Below, in pieces: positions 56,968 through 64,000 of a stretch of 64,000 nucleotides of DNA (position 1 is the first letter of the stretch; each line of letters starts with the position of its first letter). Below the pieces are notes generated by a model. The model searched no databases. It had not been told where the DNA came from and saw only the letters and a program-made list of their open reading frames with translations. Origin of the DNA: Methanobrevibacter sp. (GTDB lineage Archaea > Methanobacteriota > Methanobacteria > Methanobacteriales > Methanobacteriaceae); contig JAGCBE010000101.1 in the NCBI GenBank assembly GCA_017652345.1, positions 12,182 through 76,181 on the forward strand. Direction: 5' to 3'. The translations under genes and the position numbers were made by a program.

Positions 56968-59121
56968 TTAGAACAAATTATTTTTTAAATTTGAAAGAAA
57001 GTCTCCGCTTGTCTCCTGGGGTTTCTGATATCTCTCAGCCCAGTATTCCTCAGCTAATTGGTCATTACTTTTCATATTACCAATCTTCGCTACATCTTTT
57101 GTAGCAAGCTGGTCATGAAACCAGGCGAAATATAATACCAACATCATTCCGGAAACCTGGTCGTCGTGAGTCTTTTTCTCTCACCTAGCAGAAGATTTAT
57201 ATTTCTTAAAGTGAGAAATTTCCTCAACTAAACCTCATTCTCAGTAACAAGCTGGGTCAATGTGTATAATGTTTGTATCGAAGAATGAGCTTCTAATCAT
57301 CTCAATACACCATTGTTTTCAAACGTTGTGTCTAGCTCAAGGTTGATACGTAACATTTCAAGTCCATTTGATAAGCATATCACAAGGCATTCAGAGCATT
57401 CATAATTCTCTAGCTGCAGCCCATCATCTTGAAGCGTCAAGTACCAAGTAAACAGGCTTTCATTTGTTCTTATAGTCTTGGATAACCTGTTTCATTTTAG
57501 CAAACCTTTCATTACTCTCTTTTGCAAGATTATAAGTCTCCTTGATATAATATTTTCCATCCTTTACTCAAAGGACACATAGTCAAGGATTGTCGAAAGT
57601 ATCGGCCTCATCGTAACCGACTACCCAATAGTCACAATCGCCAGGACAAGCTAGCTGCACTCACTCAATATTGAATACGGTTTGGTCTGTGGAGTATTCT
57701 CCGTAGTATTCGGCAAGCATATAGTCATATCCTCTAGCGTTTAGAACCCTAATTACCTGAGCTGTTTTCTGCTCCTCTGTCAGAAACTCAACATCGTCCA
57801 TAGTAAAATGTAAAGCGACCTCTGGACGACGTTGGATAAACTCAGCTCTCATTTTCTCGAAGTCTCAATTCTTAATCTTTTTTAAGTAATCTTTCCTCGA
57901 AGTACATAAATGCATTCAGTATTTTATCCATATATCGTGAATTAGTACGTCTATAGGCTCATAATCTCTTTGCGTTCTGTAGGCATTCAGCCAACCTTTA
58001 TAAAAATTTCAGGCTTGTGTATCTGGTCAAATAGTTGAAATTAAGGTAACCAGCGAATCGGCTGTGGCCATTGCTGTTCAAACATAATCCCAGTCAAGAT
58101 AGTCGGCCTCATCTCACACAAATTTCCTTGTACGTCTTGACCTAGTAGGGTCGTTTTGATTTGTTGTAACATATTCAAGCTTCCTCTGTTTATCTCAGTC
58201 GAGGATGTATAAACCTGTACTATCAGGCAACTTGTTACAAAAACTCGGCAAATCAATAAGATTATTAAGCATTTGCTGAGAGTAAACCATGTATGGCGCG
58301 TTCTGTTTTTGCGATAGTCCCATATAGAGTACTGAAAATTCTTGAATCTTTTCATTACTATCTGTTATCTCCTTAAGTAAATACCCCGCACTATCCCCGT
58401 TTATATACAATGATTTACCTCATCATCTTGGTCAAATGACATACGTCACTCAACCAGATAGGAGCCAAACCATCATCTGCCAATTCTGCAGACAGAATCA
58501 GTTAAACTGTCTTCATGTATCAGAGAGCATAGCCTCAAATAACTTTGGCTTATATACTCAGAACAAATTTGTTTTATATTTTTCTCATTGAACTTCATAT
58601 TCAATTCAGAAGTCTTCTCCAATATCCCACTCAATATATTCGGTCTTACCTAAGTTTTTCTTATTTTTACCTGCTGGAATTCTAATAGGAGTAACTCTAA
58701 ATATTCAGAGAATAATGTCTTTCATCATACATAGCGCTAAAACGTTTCTGGTGCTATCTAACGCTGACACATCTTCCTTCTCTCTACGGTGAAAAACTCA
58801 CTCATTATCTAGCTGATAATCATCGAGGAATCTGGAGAGTATAAATTCCATACGTGTACTCACGACTCCTTTAGTAACAAACTTAGGAAAGTCTTTATCA
58901 ATATCTTTCTTCCAGTTCAAGTCTGTTCAGAGCGGTAGCTGTACGGGTATTTCTAAATCTGGCGGACGTTTGATATTAACAAGCACCATCAGCTTCTTAT
59001 TCTTCTCATATCGTTCCTCGGCTTCACGTGGGTCGAGCGTATACTTCAGATTCATTTTATCTCAGTTGTAAAACAATCATCTATCGTTGTCCCAGTCTTT
59101 GTATAAATATCAATATGCCAT
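56968..59121 (-). CDS. terL: Terminase large subunit
   Basis: A 717-aa protein. Walker A is GPRGGGKS at residues 230-237, in which Gly230, Gly233 and Gly234 are UGA codons and Gly235 is GGT. Walker B is KFVGDEADY with Asp337/Glu338. A C-terminal nuclease region with VVGYDEADTFDNP and later acidic residues follows. It pumps DNA into proheads and cuts concatemers. A longer than usual N-terminus (about 200 residues before the P-loop). The ATG overlaps the upstream stop. Confidence 0.92.
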
Positions 59122-60101
59122 TATGTAGGTATAATATAAAATAAATTTTCTCGTTCATTAATAGGTATCTTAACTAGATAAGCATCCCTTACCATGTATA
59201 TCGGAGGCTTCTCTTTTCATTTCTTTTTTCGCCATTTCATTCTTATCTCGTGTACCTCCTCAACATTATCTGGAGTGAGCCAAGGAAGATTGTTTTCTAA
59301 ACTAATTTGAAACATACTCCCCGTTTGGGTCACTAATACATCCCCGATAATAAAGCTGGCCCTTCAAAGATAAACCTCTGAGGCGATATATTTTCATCTC
59401 TGGATAGCTGAAAGTACATTACATACATGACTTGGCGCTATATCAGAAGATTGTATTAATTCAGCTAATTTTCAGGCCACATACCATAGTGGGTATTTAG
59501 TTAAAGTCTGTTTCTCTTTAAGATAGAATATGCTATCGCTCAACTCATCTAAGTGAGGTAGCAGAAGTTGATATGCTCTAGTTTCTTGTTTGGCTAGATT
59601 ATTCATAGTTTCCTTGACTCATTTTCTTCAGTAAATTCTAAATGGCTTCTTCCATTTGCGCATAAATTTCCAATTCTCAAACATTAACTTAGAACTCCGC
59701 CAACAGAATTTATATTTGTTTTCAGAATTCACATCATCGTTTCTAAATTTAGCCGTATAATATTTGTCGTAATTAATTGGTTCGGGTATCACATCGTATA
59801 CATCTTTATATATTTCTTCAAGCAGCGCCTCTTCTTCAGCCTTATTTTTATAATAAACATCAAGTTGCTTTTCGATATGTTTCTTCTTATTTCTCTGATA
59901 CCATTCCTTTTGTCTCCATTTATTAAATTCCTCTTTTGACATTTTTTTCTTCTTCTCCTCACATAATTGTTTCCATTCTTGTTTTTCTCTTTTCTTTTTA
60001 TCTTCCTCGCTTTCTTTTTTCTCTTTCAAAATTGTCAAATAGTTGTATGTTTGTCTTGGTTTTTCTATAATCTCTCATTGCAGTTCATTAAATAGCGACA
60101 T
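59121..60101 (-). CDS. Packaging-associated protein upstream of terL
   Basis: A 326-aa protein. The N-terminal half is extremely Lys/Glu-rich and helical (KEKKESEEDKKKREKQEWKQ). A UGA at residue 158 and another at 161 join it to a globular C-terminal half (LAKQETRAYQLLLPHLDELS, WLTPDNVEEVHEIRMKWRKK). In the standard code it would look like two genes. First gene of the late transcript, coupled to terL by TAATG. It could contain the small terminase function, but no HTH is evident. Confidence 0.72.
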
Positions 60102-60128
60102 TATGATGATAGAAATAAATTATTGTAT

Positions 60129-60166
60129 CTACTAATAGATTATATTTTTTAGAAACAGAATAAAAA
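60129..60166 (-). promoter_or_regulatory. Late promoter upstream of the packaging genes (weaker match)
   Basis: Read leftward, TATAAT (60144-60139) followed by CTATTAG. At the 16-base distance the -35 is only TTTTTA, so it is a weaker match than the other copies and may need an activator. The packaging gene starts about 38 bases downstream of the -10. Confidence 0.5.
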
Positions 60167-60172
60167 TTTTCA

Positions 60173-60188
60173 TTTGACATTTGTCAAA
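60173..60188. promoter_or_regulatory. Inverted-repeat operator candidate
   Basis: TTTGACA and TGTCAAA separated by two bases lie between the divergent promoters. A third half-site TTTGACA (60230-60236) lies inside the spacer of the rightward promoter. A dimeric repressor or activator could bind here to switch between replication and late genes. Confidence 0.5.
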
Positions 60189-60219
60189 AAAAGTATATCA
60201 GACCTGGTCTAACTAAATG

Positions 60220-60257
60220 TTATAAAAATTTGACATTTTTATATAATCTAAATATAC
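60220..60257 (+). promoter_or_regulatory. Phage-type promoter for the replication operon
   Basis: TTATAA (60220-60225), exactly 16 bases, TATAAT (60242-60247), then CTAAATATAC. Transcription would start near 60255 and enter the structured RNA about 50 bases later. Confidence 0.75.
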
Positions 60258-60308
60258 AAGGGTATAAAATCTCTTGCAATTATCTATTTTTATCTTAAAG
60301 ATTGAAGT

Positions 60309-60432
60309 AGATAAAATAACAAAAACCCCAAACGATTGTACTATACAAGGAGTCGGAACTTGTATAATACAAGTTAAACTTTCTGTATAGTAGCTCCGAC
60401 AACAATCTGTCGGGGTTTTTGTTTACTTATCT
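60309..60432 (+). ncRNA. Predicted pseudoknotted leader RNA/attenuator
   Basis: An outer stem pairs 60309-60329 with 60412-60432 (18 of 21 pairs), ending CCCC/GGGG and followed by a U-run, so its 3' side doubles as a terminator. GATTGT/ACAATC continues it. Inside, a 9-bp stem (TACTATACA, 60339, with TGTATAGTA, 60384) and a 6-bp stem (GTCGGA, 60352, with TCCGAC, 60395) interlock in the order A-B-A'-B', a pseudoknot. A 9-bp hairpin (60357-60375) fills the loop. It may be a small RNA, an attenuator of the replication operon, or a packaging-type RNA. Confidence 0.6.
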
Positions 60433-60467
60433 GAAACGATTTTACCCCAAATCACCATTATAAACTC

Positions 60468-62276
60468 ATGAACATTCAATTAGAAATGATGAGAGAGAAG
60501 TACCCAAATTTTATGGACTGTACTATCCAATTGTTTGATGACACAAAGCAGTGAAAAGATTTAGCTAGAAAAATAAATCAAAACAAATTTAGTAAAGAGG
60601 AGCTAGAACGCTGATTAGAACATTACAACAAAGAAGGTGCAGGAGTATTTTTCTCTATCAACTCAATGAATCCCTGAGAGAGGGATAAAGCAAACGTAAC
60701 TCACGTAAATGCCTGGGCCTGTGAAGTGGATAACCTTAGTAAGGAAGACCAGATGAAATTAGTTAGTGTTGCTCCACTTGCCCCAAGTCTCATAATAGAA
60801 AGCAGTAAAAGTTTCCATATGTATCGGTTTGCTAAGGACGGGACTATAGAGAACTGGACTAAGGTATGTCGATGACTTAGAAATTTTTTCGGCGGAGACC
60901 CAGCAATAGCTAGTGACATAAGTAGAGTATTACGTGTGCCAGGTTATTATCATATGAAAGACACTGAGCATCCATTTATGTGTGATATTGTAGACGGAAA
61001 CGGAGAGTATTATACAGAAGAAGAAATGCTTAAAGCTTTTCCTGATACAGAAACTTTAGCTGATAAGGAAGCTAGGGCTATAAAAAAAGAACAGCAATTA
61101 AAGCAAGCTATCTGAAATGATGATACTCGAGATAGGATTAGAGCGATGGATTGTAAGGCTATGCTAGAGAAGATTAGCTGAACTAGTCTGGTAAATGGAG
61201 ATATAATATCATTTCGCCGCAATAGTAATTGAACTGAACAGATATTCTGTAATTGAAAATCTACAGGATGCTGGATTGATACAAAAGGGAAAATTTGAAG
61301 CACAGATAAGGGTGGGCCAAATTGGACTAACCGAATTGCGCGATATGGGTGAGTAGACCGAAAAGAGATATATAGATGGATTAAAGAAGAATTTCCATTC
61401 GTGTTGCCTGAGAAGGAAGAAGAAAGTAAACCAGGGGAAATTTCTGAAGAAGAAATTGAAAAGTGAAGTATATTACACAAAGAAAAAGAGAAGAAATGAT
61501 TTCTATACCCATCTGATAAATTTAATTGTTTTGAAGGTTTTATGTCAGGGGATTTGGTGACTATTGTTGCTCCATCAAATAGCTGAAAAACCACATTTGC
61601 ATTAGATATTCTTAGAAGAAACGCCAAAATGTGAAGAAAATGAATGTATATAAATCTAGAATTTGAAATAGCTACAGTCCCAAGAAATAGATGGTTATGG
61701 GAACATTGAAAATGAAAGATGGATTTGACAGATATATGAACTATGACTGAAGAGGAAAAGAAAGATATGGAAAAATATATACAAGACTACCTATCCGAAT
61801 TTAGATATTATAACAACCCTGACTGACTTGAATTAGATAAATTAATAGACTTGATTAAGAAAAAAGAAAAGGAATGATATGAGCTATTTGTTATAGATAC
61901 ATTCTCAAGAATATTATGAAACCTAAATAGTGACACAGCAAGGACTAGTCAGAATAAAAGTATGGAAGAACTACAAGCTCTTGTACAAGAATTAAATATA
62001 GCGATAATTCTTCTTCATCATACAAACAAATTAGGTAAATTTGAGGGTAGCCAGAAGATTATGGATTTGAGTAATGTATTTATTATGATGGATAAAGAAG
62101 ATGATGGATGTTGAATGCCATGTAGGGTATATAAACTCATGAAAGATAAATATACCCCTGATTGTGAGCTAACATTATGGTATGACGTTAAGACTTGAAA
62201 TTACCTAAGCAATATGGACGAGGTATTACAAGCAAAGAAATCATACAAAACAGATTTTAGTTCTTACTATTATTAA
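60468..62276 (+). CDS. Primase-helicase (AEP/RepB-like primase fused to RecA-type helicase)
   Basis: A 602-aa protein. Residues about 65-165 resemble archaeo-eukaryotic-type phage primases: AWACEVDN, APSLIIESSKSFHMY (the S-K-x-x-H core), and ISRVLRVPGYYHMK. From about 350, a DnaB/RepA-type ATPase follows: APSNSGKTT (P-loop, Gly373 is UGA, Lys374), YELFVIDTFSRI (Walker B) and ILLHHTNKLG (sensor). It would prime and unwind DNA at the origin. First gene behind the structured leader. Confidence 0.88.
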
Positions 62277-62277
62277 A

Positions 62278-62559
62278 ATGGATAATATAAAAAAAGTAGA
62301 AGTTGGTGATATCTTCTCTATGTCCTTTCATACAGTCGATGTGATATTGTGAGATTGAAAAGAAGATAGATGCGACGCACTAGCTCTTTATATACAGTGT
62401 ATATATCTCGATAGTCATTGATTACCTCTTGACGATTTGATTCGAGACAAAGATAGGATTAATAGAGCAAAAGATATATTGATACATTTATGATTGATAA
62501 AAATAATTAGAGACGACTTTGAGAATAAAGATTATGTGGATACATATTATTTAGTTTAA
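62278..62559 (+). CDS. Small replication-operon protein
   Basis: A 93-aa protein starting one base after the primase-helicase stop. It has the build of a small winged helix: GKEDRCDALALYIQCIYLDS, then DKDRINRAKDILIHLGLIKII and a beta hairpin. It could be an accessory DNA-binding protein or helicase loader. No family can be claimed. Confidence 0.66.
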
Positions 62560-62574
62560 TTAATCTGTCATATA

Positions 62575-63723
62575 ATGGAAGATTATATTCAAGAAAGAAC
62601 TGAAAACAATTCAGGATTAATCTATAAAGCTGATTTCTACCCCATATATACACAACGACTTGGGAAATGATTATCTGCCGAAGAAATAATTATCCTAAGT
62701 TTTGTATATTACTGGACTAAATGATGAAGTTACATATACGCCACAAACGAAAACTTAATGGAACTTACGGGGGCTAAAAAAAGAACTGTGATAAAACTTG
62801 TAAAAAATTTGGTAGATTTATGATATATAGAAATCACATCAAAGACAATTGTGGGATTATGAACAGATAGAAAAATGAAATATATCGGAGGTGCAAAAAA
62901 TGCACTTCCGTGAGACGGAGGTGCAAAAAATGCACTTCCGCTAGAATGTGCTTCTAATGCTGAAAGTATCGGAGGTGCAAAAAATGCACTTCCGGAAGAA
63001 CCTAAAGATAAAGCCAAATCTACCGGAGGTGCAAAAAATGCACTTCCGTGAGAGGAAAATAAGTTTGTTGGTAACACTTTGGATAACTCAGAAAAAAGTC
63101 AAAAAAACGGCAACCCATCGGAGGTGCAAATTTTGCACCCAGAAAAGAATAATATAAAAGAATATATTATTTACGACAAAAATTTTTCATCAACATCGTC
63201 AGATGTTGCTGCACAGTCTGAAGACGTAAATAATACTGAACTAGATAATGAGTTTATGTTTAATGATGGTAGTATAGAGTTTTATACACACTCAGTGTTA
63301 CAACAAACTAAACTAGAAGATAAGATGAACGTGTTGTGGCCATTGTTTCCACATCTCCCTTGATACAAATGAAAAAAGAAAGATACACTTAAAGCTTTAA
63401 AACAATTTACACTAGACCATGATTTTGTATACAATCTCATTTATGATATGAAGCTATTATCGTTTCAATGTGAATATGGATTAGTAAAGTGGCAATGATT
63501 TATGAGTCAATGGATTGATACGTATACACCTCTTACAGAAAAGGAAAGAGATAAGCAATTGTATAAGGTAATAGAATATATTAAGAGACATAAGGAAGAC
63601 CAATCTGTTTTTGAAAGTAGAGCACAAGAAATGATTAAGTTTATAGGATATCCTAAATATCACGAAATCTTTAGAAGTATTCCAGCTAATGTTTGAGATA
63701 GAGTTATATTAGATTTACATTAG
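62575..63723 (+). CDS. Replisome organizer/initiator carrying the origin repeats
   Basis: A 382-aa protein. The N-terminal 100 residues form a winged helix (LSAEEIIILSFVYYWTK, NENLMELTGAKKRTVIKLVK then GYIEI), the usual origin-binding part of phage replisome organizers. Residues about 104-160 repeat GGAKNALP four times, because the DNA there consists of iterons. An Asn/Ser/Asp-rich linker leads to a helical C-terminal domain that should contact the helicase. It closes the replication operon. Confidence 0.83.
62886..63141. repeat. Palindromic iterons, candidate replication origin
   Basis: Four identical 25-base copies at 62886, 62916, 62970 and 63024, each a near-palindrome (CGGAGGTGCA, five A, TGCACTTCCG), and a diverged fifth at 63119 (GGTGCAAA/TTTGCACC). 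They lie inside the initiator gene, as in lambda O, and are followed by very AT-rich sequence (63141-63200) suited to strand opening. Confidence 0.82.
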
Positions 63724-63752
63724 TTTAGAAAAATACGAGACATTCCGCAGGC

Positions 63753-63780
63753 TTGACATTTCTAAAATTTGATTTATAAT
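63753..63780 (+). promoter_or_regulatory. Consensus sigma70 promoter after the replication operon
   Basis: TTGACA (63753-63758), 16 bases, TATAAT (63775-63780): both hexamers are perfect. No gene start is found in the remaining 220 bases, so the product is an RNA or a gene beyond the window. Confidence 0.72.
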
Positions 63781-64000
63781 AATGTGCCCTTTGGTAAAGG
63801 TTATTTTCTCTTAGAGATGTTTTTTGTCTCTCCGTAGGAAGGAGATAACACCCCAACAAAAAGCTACAATAGGGGGGGCTTGGGTGCTCTACTCCCATAT
63901 ATTTTTAAAAAATATTTTGCAAAAAATTTTTTGCTTTTTTGAAGGTTGAAATTTTTTGAATTGTTTTACCTTGCATAAAATACAAATTTAAAAAGATATA
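63781..64000 (+). ncRNA. Untranslated transcript with hairpins, candidate small RNA or long leader
   Basis: Downstream of the consensus promoter lie an AGAGA/TCTCT hairpin (about 63815-63835), a GGAAGGAGATAA stretch without a start codon, a CACCCCAA/TTGGGTG stem with inner AAGC/GCTT (63850-63880), and a 16-base perfect palindrome GCAAAAAATTTTTTGC (63919-63934) followed by T-runs. The last 100 bases are almost pure A/T. No CDS is seen. It may be a small RNA with terminator or the leader of the next operon. Confidence 0.4.

Larger units (their letters stand above)
60102..60467. other. Divergent control region without genes
   Basis: This 366-base gap separates the leftward late genes from the rightward replication genes. 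It holds a leftward promoter, a rightward promoter, an inverted repeat between them and a long structured RNA, each listed separately. The sequence is AT-rich apart from the RNA stem. No CDS of credible length is present. Confidence 0.8.

Noticed and set aside
61010..61627. Leftward 205-aa frame opposite the primase-helicase.
   Set aside because: The rightward frame carries the primase and P-loop motifs. The leftward one is a hydrophobic shadow.
62730..63077. Leftward 115-aa frame with GSAFFAPP repeats.
   Set aside because: It is the complement of the iterons inside the initiator gene and has no start signal of its own.
62886..63141. CRISPR array.
   Set aside because: Repeats are near-palindromic, spaced irregularly by 5-29 bases and translated as part of the initiator. 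They are iterons.
1..64000. UGA read as tryptophan (table 4), as in mycoplasma phages.
   Set aside because: P-loop and HNH glycines fall on UGA. Trp positions use TGG.

Overview
The window is phage DNA that can only be read if UGA is sense. With TAA and TAG as the only stops, long reading frames tile almost the whole 64 kb. UGA then falls on conserved glycines, including the P-loops of the large terminase and the primase-helicase, so it means glycine (translation table 25). That code is known from Absconditabacteria (SR1) and Gracilibacteria, so the host is most likely one of these CPR lineages. No tRNA gene, integrase or DNA polymerase was recognised, and both window ends look like arbitrary cuts in a larger genome.

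Layout. (1) Bases 1-9544, rightward: an early/middle block of small genes. It includes an HNH homing endonuclease, an anchored lysozyme-like endolysin, an SSB with an acidic tip, two PD-(D/E)XK nucleases, a RusA resolvase, a sigma-factor-like protein, an AT-hook protein and an HslV-like Ntn hydrolase. A bidirectional terminator at about 9611 ends it. (2) Bases 9638-60101, leftward: the late region. Read in its transcription direction it holds a packaging gene and terL, a small gene, a 1007-aa virion protein, a 3497-aa polyvalent giant (ADP-ribosyltransferase-like motifs plus two HExxH motifs), portal, scaffold, major capsid protein, two tail-connector genes (a T7-like order, so probably podoviral), fibres, a 1768-aa Ig-like adhesin, a papain-like protease, a holin, a metallophosphoesterase, a homing-endonuclease cluster, a stand-alone glycyl-radical domain with a glutaredoxin, and more virion proteins. 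(3) Bases 60102-60467: a divergent control region with back-to-back promoters, an inverted-repeat operator and a predicted pseudoknotted RNA. (4) Bases 60468-63723, rightward: primase-helicase, a small accessory gene, and a replisome organizer whose gene contains palindromic iterons, probably the origin.

Regulation. A promoter-like motif recurs: TTATAA or TTATAG, exactly 16 bp, then TATAATCTA. Five good copies and one weaker copy all sit at operon starts, and the phage encodes a sigma-like protein that could read it. Early genes mostly start after A-rich leaders without a Shine-Dalgarno sequence, while the major capsid gene has an AAGGTG-type site. The strongest leads are the polyvalent giant, the pseudoknotted leader RNA, the phage-specific promoter, the UGA-free body of the capsid gene, and the nrdD-type glycyl-radical domain paired with a glutaredoxin.
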